From assembly GCF_017876755.1 (NCBI RefSeq), contig NZ_JAGIOO010000001.1:9037786-9101785 (forward strand): DNA of 64,000 nt, in the 5' to 3' direction. The notes beneath the pieces are model-generated. The model ran no database searches and was not told the origin of the DNA. It saw only the letters and a program-made list of their open reading frames with translations. Source of the stretch: Crossiella equi (GTDB taxonomy: Bacteria; Actinomycetota; Actinomycetes; Mycobacteriales; Pseudonocardiaceae). Shown one piece after another: positions 1 to 8,222 of this stretch (position 1 is its first letter; each line of letters begins with the position of its first letter). A program made the position numbers and the translations under genes.

Positions 1-2
1 AA

Positions 3-719
3 GCCGTGCGGCTGTGCCTGGCGCTGCTGCGCCGCACCTCCGGCCGCGACAGCGGGCTGGGCCAGGTGATCGAGGAGGTCGGCGGTCCGGAGCTGCCGGG
101 TGTGCTCTACCGCAGCCGCCTGCGCATGTACGCCGAACTCGCCGAGGCGGGCGAACCCGGCGACTGGGCCGACCGCGCGGAGGCCGTGGCCGAGGCCTCC
201 CTGGCCTGGAGCGTGGGCTTCGCCGCCCTGGCCCGGGCCCACACCCTGCACCGCAGCGGCGCCCCGGAACCCGCCCTGGAGCACGCCGAGGCGGCCGTGC
301 ACGCCTTCACCGCGGCGGGCCTGCGCATCCAGGCGGGCCGCGCCCAGGTCCTGTCCGGCCTGCTGCACGGCGCGCTGGGCCGCCGGACCGAGGCCCTGTC
401 CGAGCTGGACGGTGCGGCCGCGTTGTTCACCGCCTGCGGCGCGGACCGCCACCTCAACCTGGTCACCCGCCACCAACGCAAGCTGGGCCGCCGCGTGCCC
501 ACCCCGGCCCCGCACACCGCCCGCCACTCCCCGCTGGGCCTGACCCGCCGGGAGGCTGAGATCGCGGGCCTGGCCGCCCAGGGCGACAGCAACCGGGTCA
601 TCGCCGAACGCCTGGTCGTCAGCGAACGCACGGTGGAGACCCACCTGGGCCGCGTCTACCGCAAGCTCGGCGTGAACTCCCGCGCCGCCCTGGCCGCCCG
701 CCTGGCCGGGGGAGCGTAG
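3..719 (+). CDS. LuxR-family transcriptional regulator, C-terminal part (5' end outside window)
   Basis: The reading frame is already open at the window edge, so only the C-terminal 238 or so residues are visible. The last 60 residues form a LuxR/FixJ-type helix-turn-helix (LTRREAEIAGLAAQG followed by ERTVETHLGRVYRKLGV), the DNA-binding unit of this family. The preceding part is alanine- and leucine-rich helical repeat sequence, as in the tetratricopeptide-like region of large LuxR (LAL) regulators. I infer a large ATP-dependent LAL regulator whose AAA domain lies upstream of the window. It ends 168 bp before the 3-hydroxybutyryl-CoA dehydrogenase gene; regulation of that gene is possible but not shown. 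Confidence 0.8.
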   Translation, partial: AVRLCLALLRRTSGRDSGLGQVIEEVGGPELPGVLYRSRLRMYAELAEAGEPGDWADRAEAVAEASLAWSVGFAALARAHTLHRSGAPEPALEHAEAAVHAFTAAGLRIQAGRAQVLSGLLHGALGRRTEALSELDGAAALFTACGADRHLNLVTRHQRKLGRRVPTPAPHTARHSPLGLTRREAEIAGLAAQGDSNRVIAERLVVSERTVETHLGRVYRKLGVNSRAALAARLAGGA

Positions 720-794
720 GACCGCCCACGCTCCCCGTCCCGCCGTCAGCCGCAGCTGAGCGCGGGCGCGGGCGTGTTCGCCTGGCGCTCGCGC

Positions 795-806
795 TACCCG
801 CGGGTA
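795..806. promoter_or_regulatory. Palindromic operator candidate upstream of the acyl-CoA dehydrogenase-type gene
   Basis: A perfect 12-bp palindrome, TACCCGCGGGTA, lies about 80 bp before the start of the 3-hydroxybutyryl-CoA dehydrogenase gene. It resembles TetR-type operators found before fatty-acid degradation genes in actinobacteria. The binding protein is unknown and no TetR gene is adjacent. Confidence 0.4.
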
Positions 807-887
807 ACAAGAAAGTGGAAGCCCTGCTGGCCGTGCCGGACCGGTGACTACTGTGGCAGGGATCGACGAACCACCAGAGGGAGCAGG

Positions 888-1760
888 ATGAGCAGCAAGA
901 TCACCCGGGTCGCCGTGGTCGGCGCGGGACAGATGGGTGCCGGGATCGCCGAGGTGTGCGCCAAGGCCGGTCTGGACGTCATCGTCCGCGAGATGGACAC
1001 CAAGGCGGTCGAGGCCGGACGCGGCCGCATCGAGGCCTCGCTGGCCCGGGCGGTGCGCAACGGCAAGCTGGAGCAGACCGCCGCGGACGCCGCCCTCGGG
1101 AACCTGCGCTTCACCACCGACCTCAACGACCTGGCCGACCGCCAGCTCGTGATGGAGGCCATCGTCGAGGACGAGCGGGTCAAGTCCGACCTGTTCTCGA
1201 TGCTGGACAAGATCGTCGAGGACCCCGAGGCGATCCTGGCCACCAACACCTCCTCGATCCCGGTCATGCGCCTGGGCACCGCCACCCAGCGGGCGGGCCA
1301 GGTCGTCGGCCTGCACTTCTTCAACCCGGTGCCGGTGCTGCCCCTGGTGGAGGTGGTCAGCTCGCTGCTCACCACGCCGGAGACGGTCGCCCGCGTCGAG
1401 GCCTTCGCCACCGACGTGCTCGGCAAGCAGACCATCCAGGCCCGCGACCGCGCCGGGTTCGTGGTCAACGCGCTGCTCGTGCCGTACCTGCTCTCCGCCA
1501 TCCGCATGGTCGAGTCCGGCTTCGCCACCGCCGAGGACATCGACCGCGGCATGGAGCTGGGCACCGCGCACCCGATGGGCCCGCTGCGCCTGTCCGACCT
1601 GATCGGCCTGGACACCGTCGCCGCCATCGCGGACTCGCTGTACGAGGAGTTCAAGGAGCAGCTCTACGCCCCGCCGCCGCTGCTGCTGCGCATGGTCGAG
1701 GCCGGTCTGCTCGGCAAGAAGTCCGGCCGGGGCTTCTACGAGTACGCCGCCCGCAAGTAA
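888..1760 (+). CDS. 3-hydroxybutyryl-CoA dehydrogenase
   Basis: A 290-residue cytoplasmic NAD(P)-dependent enzyme that interconverts acetoacetyl-CoA and 3-hydroxybutyryl-CoA. The N-terminal Rossmann fold has GAGQMGAGIA at residues 9-18. His143, in LHFFNPVPVLPLVE, is the family catalytic base, and the TNTSSIP and NALLVPYL segments supply conserved Ser and Asn. The C-terminal helical dimerisation domain is complete (ending in SGRGFYEY), and length matches the single-domain Hbd/FadB2 family. I chose the ATG at 888 because AGAGGGAGCAGG stands just before it and the protein aligns from there; an open frame extends further upstream but looks non-coding. It is monocistronic and followed by a long repeat-rich gap. 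Likely role: beta-oxidation or polyhydroxybutyrate metabolism. Confidence 0.93.
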   Translation: MSSKITRVAVVGAGQMGAGIAEVCAKAGLDVIVREMDTKAVEAGRGRIEASLARAVRNGKLEQTAADAALGNLRFTTDLNDLADRQLVMEAIVEDERVKSDLFSMLDKIVEDPEAILATNTSSIPVMRLGTATQRAGQVVGLHFFNPVPVLPLVEVVSSLLTTPETVARVEAFATDVLGKQTIQARDRAGFVVNALLVPYLLSAIRMVESGFATAEDIDRGMELGTAHPMGPLRLSDLIGLDTVAAIADSLYEEFKEQLYAPPPLLLRMVEAGLLGKKSGRGFYEYAARK

Positions 1761-2196
1761 CCGCGGCGACCGGGAGCCCGCGGCTGTCCCGTTGTCCGCG
1801 ACCGCCCGGTCGGCGGACAACGTGGGCTTCCGGTTGTTGTCCGGGCTCGGTTGATGGGTGGCCGGTGGGCTCGAACGACCCCCGGCCACCCGCCGCGTCC
1901 TTCCGGGGGCCGCGACACCGAGGAGTCCAGTGAATCCCCCTGTGTTGCACTGGACTCTCCCGATGATTGTTGCCCGAAGGCGTTGTCCGGCGCCGGGGCG
2001 ACTTCGCCGAACAACGCGTCTCCGGACAACCGGCGGACAACGGTCAGACCCGGGCGACCATGCGGGGTCGGGTTTCTCTGGCCGTCGGTGAGGGGTTTCT
2101 CGGGCTCACGGCTTTGCCGTGTCGCCCCCGGGCCGGGCGTGTTGGCCGGTCCGGTCGTGAGGTAGGTCAGGCCCTGGAGTATGGCCACGGTCCGCT
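1761..2196. repeat. Convergent intergenic region with clustered GTTGTCCG repeats and a hairpin
   Basis: This 436-bp gap lies between two gene 3' ends. It holds six exact copies of the 8-mer GTTGTCCG or its complement CGGACAAC (1791-1798, 1814-1821, 1836-1843, 1982-1989, 2023-2030, 2034-2041) plus degenerate copies. A perfect 10-bp inverted repeat, GAGTCCAGTG/CACTGGACTC, sits at 1923-1932 and 1948-1957 with a 15-nt loop. A 12-bp repeat with one mismatch pairs 1981-1992 with 2005-2016. Short open frames here look non-coding. Function unknown. Confidence 0.6.
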
Positions 2197-3387
2197 TCAC
2201 CAGTCGTGCACGGTCCCGTCCCGCAGCCGGTTCACCGGCAGGTAGTCCCGCGTGTACGGGTGCGCGGCCGCCGCCGCCAGGTCCATCTCGATCCCGAGCC
2301 CGGGCTGCTCGCCGGGCCGCAGGCAGCCGTCCTCGAAGGTGTAGCCGGGCCGGAAGACCTCGCTGGCCAGGGCCGGGTACCCCGAGTACTCCTGGATGCC
2401 GAAGTTGTGGACGGCCAGGTCGAGGTGGAGGGCCGCGGCCATGCCCACCGGGGAGATGTCGGCCGGGCCGTGCAGGCCGCTGCGGATGCCGTAGACCGCG
2501 GCGAAGTCCAGCAGCTTCTTCACCGCGGTGACGCCGCCGAAGTGGGTGACGGGGGAGCGGACGAAGTCGATCAGGCGTTCGGTGACCAGCTGCTGGTAGT
2601 CCCAGACGGTGTTGAACACCTCGCCGATCGCCAGCGGGGTGGTCGTGTGCTGGCGCACCAGGCGCAGCGCCGCCTGGTCCTCGGCCGGGGTGCAGTCCTC
2701 CAGCCAGAACAGGTCGTAGGGTTCCAGGGCCTTGCCCAGTCTCGCCGCCTGCTGCGGGGTCAGGCGGTGGTGCACGTCGTGCAGCAGCGGCAGGGCCGGG
2801 CCGAACTCGTTGCGCACCGCCTCGAACACACCCGGGATGTGGCGGGTGTAGGCGCCGGTGTCCCAGTCCTCGACCACCGGCGAACCCGGCGCGTAGGTCT
2901 GGGCGATCGAGTAGACCCTGTCCAGGCCCGGGATGCCGCTCTGGATGCGGATGGCCTGGTAGCCCTCGGCCTGGCGGGCGCGCACCGAGTCGAACAGCTC
3001 CGGCAGGTCCCGGCCCGAGGCGTGGCCGTAGGTCAGCACCCGGTCCCGGCTCGCGCCGCCCAGCAGCTGGTACAGCGGCAGGCCCGCCACCTTCGCCTTG
3101 ATGTCCCACAGCGCCGTGTCCACCGCGCCGATCGCGGCCATGGTCACCGGACCACGCCGCCAGTACGCGCCCCGGTACAGCAGCTGCCAGGTGTCCTCGA
3201 TCCGGTGCGGGTCGGTGCCGATGAGCAGCGGCAGCACGTGGTCGGTCAGGTAGCTCGCCACCGACAGTTCGCGGCCGTTGAGCGTGCCGTCGCCCAGCCC
3301 GTACACGCCCTCGTCGGTCTCGATGCGCACCGTGACGTAGTTGCGCCCCGGGCAGGTCACGACGACCGTCGCGTCCACGATCTTCAT
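2197..3387 (-). CDS. manD: D-mannonate dehydratase family protein (enolase superfamily, ManD/RspA type)
   Basis: A 396-residue enolase-superfamily enzyme, expected to dehydrate D-mannonate or a related sugar acid to a 2-keto-3-deoxy acid using Mg2+. It has the ManD hallmarks: Asp204 and His206 in LLHDVHHRLTP, a second metal ligand in WLEDCTPAEDQ near residue 230 and a third in IGEVFNTVWD near 256, then HFGGVTAVKK and HGPADISPV. Length fits the 400-residue family. The ATG at 3387 follows AGGAAGG; an upstream in-frame start would overlap the permease gene. It is the last gene of a four-gene operon with an ABC sugar importer. Many ManD-family members have weak or different activity, so the substrate is inferred from family and context. 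Confidence 0.85.
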   Translation of the reverse strand: MKIVDATVVVTCPGRNYVTVRIETDEGVYGLGDGTLNGRELSVASYLTDHVLPLLIGTDPHRIEDTWQLLYRGAYWRRGPVTMAAIGAVDTALWDIKAKVAGLPLYQLLGGASRDRVLTYGHASGRDLPELFDSVRARQAEGYQAIRIQSGIPGLDRVYSIAQTYAPGSPVVEDWDTGAYTRHIPGVFEAVRNEFGPALPLLHDVHHRLTPQQAARLGKALEPYDLFWLEDCTPAEDQAALRLVRQHTTTPLAIGEVFNTVWDYQQLVTERLIDFVRSPVTHFGGVTAVKKLLDFAAVYGIRSGLHGPADISPVGMAAALHLDLAVHNFGIQEYSGYPALASEVFRPGYTFEDGCLRPGEQPGLGIEMDLAAAAAHPYTRDYLPVNRLRDGTVHDW

Positions 3388-3403
3388 CAGCAGCCTTCCT
3401 GGT

Positions 3404-4210
3404 TCAGCCCTTGGTGGCACCGGCGGTCAGCCCGGCGACGATGTGCTTCTGCGCCAGCACCGCCACCAGCAGCGCGGGCACGGTGGTGAGGGTGGCCGCG
3501 GCCATCAGCCCGCCCCAGTCGGTACCGGCGTAGGAGACGAAGGAGAACAGCGTCACCGGCAGGGTCTTGGTGGTCTCGTCCGCGAGGATCAGCGCGAACA
3601 TGAAGTTGTTCCAGCTGGAGATGAACGCCAGCAGCGACGCGGTGGCCACCCCCGGCATCGCCAGCGGCAGCGCGATGCGCCGGAACGTGCCGAACGGGGT
3701 GAGCCCGTCGATGCGCCCGGCCTCCTCCAGCTCCACCGGCAGCCCCTCGAAGAAGCTGATCATCACCCACAGGACCAGCGGCACCGAGACGAACATGTGG
3801 CTGACGACGAGCACGCCGTAGCCGCCGACCAGGCCGAGCTGGGCGAACAGGTAGTACCACGGCACCAGCAGCGAGATCGCGGGCACGATGCGCGCCACCA
3901 GCACCAGGGACCCGGTGCGGTGCAGGCGGAACCGGCCGACCGCCCAGGCCGCGGGCACCGCCAGCACGGCCGACAGCGTGGTGGACACCACGCCGACCAC
4001 CAGCGAGTTGAGCATCGACCGGGGCAGCTCGCCACCGGCCAGCACGGTGCCGAAGTTCTCCAGCGTCGGGGTGAACCACAGGCCCGAGCCCGGATCGGTG
4101 ATCTGCACGTTGGTCTTGAACGCCGAGGCCACCAGCCACACCACGGGCAGCACGAGCACCAGCATCGCCACCACGATCGCCCCGCAGCGCAGCCAGCTCC
4201 GCCAGGTCAC
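3404..4210 (-). CDS. Carbohydrate ABC transporter permease (MalG type)
   Basis: A 268-residue inner-membrane subunit with six predicted transmembrane segments, beginning VVAMLVLVLPVVWLVASAF. The EAA loop that docks the ATPase is EEAGRIDGLTPFGTFRRI followed by LPLA. It is the second permease of a CUT1-type sugar importer. The GTG start at 4210 overlaps the upstream permease stop (GTGA), indicating translational coupling. The mannonate dehydratase gene starts 16 bp downstream. No ATPase gene is present in the operon, so a shared MsiK-like ATPase probably energises the importer. Confidence 0.9.
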   Translation of the reverse strand: MTWRSWLRCGAIVVAMLVLVLPVVWLVASAFKTNVQITDPGSGLWFTPTLENFGTVLAGGELPRSMLNSLVVGVVSTTLSAVLAVPAAWAVGRFRLHRTGSLVLVARIVPAISLLVPWYYLFAQLGLVGGYGVLVVSHMFVSVPLVLWVMISFFEGLPVELEEAGRIDGLTPFGTFRRIALPLAMPGVATASLLAFISSWNNFMFALILADETTKTLPVTLFSFVSYAGTDWGGLMAAATLTTVPALLVAVLAQKHIVAGLTAGATKG

Positions 4211-5079
4211 GCCGCCTCCCGTCCCGGACCGCGCCGCACCACCAGGACCACGCCGACGATGACCACGGTGAACAGCACCAGCACCGCCGAGGCCAGCGCG
4301 TACTCCTGGTAGTCGAAGGTCAGGCCGTAGGCGAGCACGTTGAGCGTCTCGGCCTCGAAGGTGGAGCCGCCGCCCGCGCCCTTGGTGGCGTAGATGAGGT
4401 CGAAGGTCTTGAGCGCGTCCACGGTGCGCAGCAGCACGGCCGCGGTCAGCGCGGGCAGCAGCATGGGCAGCACCACGTGCCGGAACCGCTGCCACGGACC
4501 GGCGCCGTCCACCAGCGCGGCCTCCTCCGGTTCCCCGGGCAGGGTGGCCAGGCCCGCCAGCAGCAGGATCGCCATCATCGGCGTCCACTGCCACACGTCC
4601 AGGGCCATCAGCGTGGGCAGCGAGCCGGACACCGAGCCGAGGAAGGCCTGCGGGGGCAGGCCGACCGAGGTGAGCAGGTGGTTGGCGATGCCGTTGGTGG
4701 GGTCGAGGATGAGCAGCCACAGCACACCGATGGCCACCGGCGCGGTCAGCAGCGGCACGATGAGGATCGTCCGCACCCAGCGCACACCCCGGAACGCCTT
4801 GCGCAGCAACATGGCCAGCCCGAGCCCGAGCACGGTCTCCGCGGCCACCGCGCCGACGGTGAACACGGCGGTGCGCCACAGCGCGGGCCAGAACCGCCGC
4901 CCGTCGGAGAGGGCGTCGGCGTAGTTGACCAGCCCGGCGAACCCGGCGTCGGCGTTGACCGCGCCGAAGGCGTCGGTGAAGCTCAGGTACAGCGTGAAGA
5001 CCAGCGGGAAGACGATCATCAGCGCGACGAAGGCGAGCGCGGGCCCGAGCATGAGCCAGCGCAGCGCACGGGTGCTCAT
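4207..5079 (-). CDS. Sugar ABC transporter permease (MalF type)
   Basis: A 290-residue membrane protein with six predicted transmembrane helices, the first at FVALMIVFPLVFTLYLSF. Its EAA coupling motif is EEAALVDGAGPWQRFRHVV with LPML following. It pairs with the MalG-type permease to form the CUT1 channel. The ATG at 5079 overlaps the stop of the binding-protein gene (ATGA), and its own stop overlaps the next start. The tight coupling suggests stoichiometric synthesis of the importer. Substrate is most likely a sugar acid or a glycan containing one, inferred only from the downstream mannonate dehydratase. Confidence 0.9.
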   Translation of the reverse strand: MSTRALRWLMLGPALAFVALMIVFPLVFTLYLSFTDAFGAVNADAGFAGLVNYADALSDGRRFWPALWRTAVFTVGAVAAETVLGLGLAMLLRKAFRGVRWVRTILIVPLLTAPVAIGVLWLLILDPTNGIANHLLTSVGLPPQAFLGSVSGSLPTLMALDVWQWTPMMAILLLAGLATLPGEPEEAALVDGAGPWQRFRHVVLPMLLPALTAAVLLRTVDALKTFDLIYATKGAGGGSTFEAETLNVLAYGLTFDYQEYALASAVLVLFTVVIVGVVLVVRRGPGREAA

Positions 5080-6353
5080 CGGCCCTCCCGGTGGCGGTTG
5101 TCGCGCACCAGGAACGCGGCCAGCTCGGCGTCGGCGGCCCGCGCGACCGGTGCCACGGGCTGCCCGAGCACCCCGGCCACCAGCGGCGCGCCGACGATGT
5201 CGCGGGCCCGGCCGACCTGGAGCACCTTGGGCCGGTCGGAGCCGATCCCCTCGCGCGCGTTGGCCCGCATGGCCTCGGCCAGGTCGGGCGGGAACCCGGC
5301 GAGCGTGCGGGCATCGGCCCAGGCCGAGGTCCGCGCCCCGGGAATCCCCTTGGCCTGCAAGGCCGAGACCATCTCCGGGCCGGACGCCCAGCGCAGGAAC
5401 GCCCAGGCGTCCTCGCGCAGCCGGGAGAACCGGTTGATGCCCAGGCTCCACGAGGGCACGTTGTACGGCTTCGCCCCGGCGGGCCCGGCGGGGAAGGGCG
5501 CGAACCCCACCCGGTCCCGTACCAGGGAGGTCTTGGGGTCGACGATGCTGGTGTAGATGGCATCGGCGTCAACGTAGAAGGCGGCCTTGCCCTGCGCGAA
5601 CACCGGCATGGCCTGCTCCAGGCTCATGTTGGCCACCCCGGGCGGCCCGCTCCGCCCGAGCAGCCTGCCGTAGTACTCATACGCCTGGATCGCGGCCGGG
5701 GTGGCGATGGTGGACCGCCCGTCCACCACGAAGTCCCCGCCGAAGGAGTACAGGAAGCTCGACCACTGGGTCACGGCCCCGGTCCGCTGCCCGCGCCCGA
5801 CCGCCCCGAACACCCCGCGCCCGGGATCGTGCAGCCGCCGGGCCTCGGCCAGCAGCTGGTCCAGTGTGGACGGTGGCGCGACCAGGTCCTTGCGGTAGTA
5901 CAGCACGGGCCGCTCGGTGACCACGGGCACGGACAGCACCCGCCCGCCGACGGTCGAGGCCCCGCGCGGTGCCTCCTGGAAGTCCTGCCACCGGTACCCG
6001 TCCTCGCCGACCAGGTCGGTGAGATCGGCGAGCCACCCGTTGCGCGCGAACAACGCCTGCTCCTGGAGCGCGCGCACCATCATCACGTCGATGTCGGTGG
6101 CCGAGGCGTTGAGCTTGACGTTGTACGCCCCGGCGAGCTGGTCCCCGGTGAGCATGGTGACCGACACCCGCCGCCGGATGAGGTCCTCGAGCTCCCCGAT
6201 CCGCTCCCGCAGCGTGCGCGTCCACACGTGGTTGGCCGCCAGCACCCGCAGCGGCGCGTCCGGCCCGGGTGCGCCCGGGGAGCAGCCGCCCAGCGCGAGG
6301 CCGGTGGCGCCGGAGGCGAGCAGGGTGAGGAACCCGCGCCGGGTTGTCGCCAT
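5076..6353 (-). CDS. Extracellular solute-binding lipoprotein of a sugar ABC importer
   Basis: A 425-residue family-1 solute-binding protein. The N-terminus has a twin-arginine motif (TTRRGFL, Arg5-Arg6), a hydrophobic stretch and a lipobox LALGGC with Cys24, so it is probably a Tat-exported lipoprotein. The mature part has typical SBP features such as FAQGKAAFYVDADAIY and AWAFLRWASG. The ATG at 6353 follows a strong GGAGGTGA ribosome-binding site; the longer upstream frame is not coding. It is the first gene of the operon binding protein-permease-permease-mannonate dehydratase, and a GntR-type palindrome lies 24-40 bp upstream of its start. Confidence 0.92.
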   Translation of the reverse strand: MATTRRGFLTLLASGATGLALGGCSPGAPGPDAPLRVLAANHVWTRTLRERIGELEDLIRRRVSVTMLTGDQLAGAYNVKLNASATDIDVMMVRALQEQALFARNGWLADLTDLVGEDGYRWQDFQEAPRGASTVGGRVLSVPVVTERPVLYYRKDLVAPPSTLDQLLAEARRLHDPGRGVFGAVGRGQRTGAVTQWSSFLYSFGGDFVVDGRSTIATPAAIQAYEYYGRLLGRSGPPGVANMSLEQAMPVFAQGKAAFYVDADAIYTSIVDPKTSLVRDRVGFAPFPAGPAGAKPYNVPSWSLGINRFSRLREDAWAFLRWASGPEMVSALQAKGIPGARTSAWADARTLAGFPPDLAEAMRANAREGIGSDRPKVLQVGRARDIVGAPLVAGVLGQPVAPVARAADAELAAFLVRDNRHREGR

Positions 6354-6376
6354 CGGCCGCTCACCTCCTGTGGTCC

Positions 6377-6393
6377 AACTGGTAGTACCAGTT
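6377..6393. promoter_or_regulatory. GntR-type operator of the sugar-acid importer operon
   Basis: A perfect 17-bp palindrome, AACTGGTAGTACCAGTT, lies 24-40 bp upstream of the binding-protein ATG. The TGGT/ACCA half-sites are typical of GntR/HutC-family repressors and resemble, but are one base shorter than, DasR sites. No GntR gene is adjacent, so the regulator is encoded elsewhere. Confidence 0.75.
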
Positions 6394-6517
6394 TGGCCAG
6401 AACGTACCCGGACGGCGGAGCGCGGACAAGGGCGGGGCCGGTGCTGGTGAACTGCGCCGTTCGGCCGATGAAGGAGCGGTGGGCGCTGCCCTATCGTGCG
6501 GGTGGGAGATTTCCAAC

Positions 6518-6527
6518 GTTGTACAAC
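6518..6527. promoter_or_regulatory. Short palindrome before the secreted repeat protein
   Basis: GTTGTACAAC is a perfect 10-bp palindrome ending 11 bp before the ATG at 6539. It overlaps the leader and could be an operator covering the ribosome-binding site. Nothing else supports a role. Confidence 0.25.
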
Positions 6528-6538
6528 TGGGGGGAACG

Positions 6539-7561
6539 ATGTTCCGAACAAGGCTTCGCCATGCCGTCACCACCGGACTGGCCGCGGGCGCGGTGCTGCT
6601 GGGGGCCGGGGTGCTCCCGGCGGCCGCCGCCACCCCGGCCGAGGCGCCGGTGGTCAACCTGGACTTCACCTCGGCCGTGACCGGCGGCCCCGTGCCCACC
6701 GCCTGCGTGCACTTCGCCCCGGACGGCCCGAACGCGCACCCCAACCGCTTCGGGATCCCGTCGGCCAACCTGCACTGCGCCCACGGCACCGGCAAGCTCT
6801 CGGTGGACTTCCTGGAACCCGGCCGCTACCGGATCTTCGCCGTGCCGGGCAACCTCGCGGGCGGTGACGGCGTGCACGGCGCGCAGTGGGTCGGCCCCGG
6901 CGGCGGTACCGGCGACCCGGAGCTCGCGCGGGTGTTCGAGGTGCCCGCAGGTGCGACCACCACCGTGCCGGTCCGCTTCGACGGCGGGGGCACCATCACC
7001 GGCCGGGTCACCGACGCGGACACCGGCGCCGCGGTGTCCGAGATCTGCCCGACCGTCACGCCCTCCTACTCCGGCCACAACCAGCCGTGGGCCGTCCGGT
7101 GCACCTGGACCGAGGGCACCTACACGATCAACGCCCTCGGCCCGTACGACTGGCGCGTGCAGTTCCCGGACATCAAGGGCCGGTACGCCTGGCAGTGGTC
7201 CGGCGAGGCCGCCGACCGGTACGCGGCCACCCCGCTGCGCGTCACCGCGGGCGCGGCCACGACCCTGGACGTCCGCCTGCGGCCCGCGGGCAGGGTGACG
7301 GGCCGGATCCACGGCGCCACCCTGCCGTGGCGGTACGTCTCGGTGAACGCCTACAACACGCGCACGGGCGACCCCGCGGGCCCGGACGGCTGGGTCAAGG
7401 CGGACGGCACCTACGAGCTGGCCGGTCTGGCCACACAGGACATCCGGATCGGCTTCTACGCCACGCCGAGGGACAGCTCGGACTGGTACCCGCGACCGGT
7501 GCACGTCACCCAGGGCCGCACCCTGTCCGGAGTGGACCTGCACGCCTCGCCGCAGGGCTGA
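6539..7561 (+). CDS. Secreted protein with carboxypeptidase-regulatory-like repeats
   Basis: A 340-residue exported protein of unknown function. Residues 1-32 form a Sec signal peptide ending in an Ala-rich cleavage region (LPAAAATPA). The mature part contains several beta-sandwich repeats of carboxypeptidase-regulatory or CNA-B-like type, recognisable by GTITGRVTDADTGAAVS and GRVTGRIHGATLPW and by regularly spaced ELAG/TIN turns. Such domains usually act as stalks or adhesive modules in extracytoplasmic proteins. The ATG at 6539 follows GGGGGGAACG. The gene is monocistronic and divergent from the sugar importer operon. No catalytic domain is visible. Confidence 0.75.
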   Translation: MFRTRLRHAVTTGLAAGAVLLGAGVLPAAAATPAEAPVVNLDFTSAVTGGPVPTACVHFAPDGPNAHPNRFGIPSANLHCAHGTGKLSVDFLEPGRYRIFAVPGNLAGGDGVHGAQWVGPGGGTGDPELARVFEVPAGATTTVPVRFDGGGTITGRVTDADTGAAVSEICPTVTPSYSGHNQPWAVRCTWTEGTYTINALGPYDWRVQFPDIKGRYAWQWSGEAADRYAATPLRVTAGAATTLDVRLRPAGRVTGRIHGATLPWRYVSVNAYNTRTGDPAGPDGWVKADGTYELAGLATQDIRIGFYATPRDSSDWYPRPVHVTQGRTLSGVDLHASPQG

Positions 7562-7609
7562 CCGCACCGGGGCCTTGCCGCGGGACCCACCGCGCGCTAT
7601 ACGTGGGGC

Positions 7610-8221
7610 GTGGGGGCAGCGGTGCACGAGGTGAGCGGGTTCCAGGCGGCGGTCGCCGCGTGGGCGGCCGGTGGTCCCGAACCCACCCCGGACACCGCCT
7701 CGGGCGTGCGCGTGGTCGTGCTGCTCGAAGGGCCCAGCGACGTGGAAGCCGTTGCCGCGCTGGCGGACAAGCGCGGTCGGGACCTCGCCGCGGAGGGCGT
7801 CTGCGTGCTGGCCATGGGCGGCGCGATGGCCGTCGGCCGCCACACCCGCCTGCTCGGCCCGCCCGGGCTCGGGCTGCGGCTCACCGGGTTGTGCGATGCG
7901 AACGAACGGGGCTACTACGCCCGCGCGTTCGAGCAGGCGGGCCTGCCGCCGGGGTTCCACGTGTGCCAGGCCGACCTGGAGGACGAGCTCATCCGCGTGC
8001 TGGGGGTGCCTCGGGTCGAGGAGCTGGTGGCCGAGCAGGGCGAGCTGGGGCGCTTCCGGGCCCTCCAGCAGCAGCCCGCGCAGCGCGACCGCCCGGCGGC
8101 GCACCAGCTCCGGCGGTTCCTCGGCTCGAAGAAGGGCCGCAAGATCCGCTACGGGCGGGTGCTCGTCGAGGCCCTGGACCAGGTGCCCGAACCCCTGGAA
8201 GCCCTGCTCCGCGACTGCTGA
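7610..8221 (+). CDS. Stand-alone TOPRIM-domain protein
   Basis: A 203-residue protein that is almost entirely a TOPRIM fold. VVVLLEGPSDVEAVAAL carries the conserved glutamate, VCVLAMGGAMAVGRH the glycine turn, and LTGLCDANERGYY the metal-binding acidic DxN/E motif. This resembles the TOPRIM half of OLD-family nucleases, but no ATPase domain is fused or encoded nearby. I infer a Mg2+-dependent nucleic-acid enzyme or a small OLD-like nuclease. The GTG at 7610 is used; a GTG at 7622 would also work. A strong hairpin follows the stop. Confidence 0.7.
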   Translation: MGAAVHEVSGFQAAVAAWAAGGPEPTPDTASGVRVVVLLEGPSDVEAVAALADKRGRDLAAEGVCVLAMGGAMAVGRHTRLLGPPGLGLRLTGLCDANERGYYARAFEQAGLPPGFHVCQADLEDELIRVLGVPRVEELVAEQGELGRFRALQQQPAQRDRPAAHQLRRFLGSKKGRKIRYGRVLVEALDQVPEPLEALLRDC

Positions 8222-8222
8222 C

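Noticed and set aside
1923-1957. CIRCE-like heat-shock operator
   Set aside because: The hairpin arms do not match the CIRCE consensus and no chaperone gene follows.
1791-2041. Chromosomal origin or DnaA-box cluster
   Set aside because: The repeats carry TTGTCCG rather than TTGTCCACA, and no dnaA, dnaN or other origin genes are near.
1851-2165. Short open frame in the repeat-rich gap
   Set aside because: No ribosome-binding site, composition unlike the neighbouring genes, and it runs through the inverted repeats.
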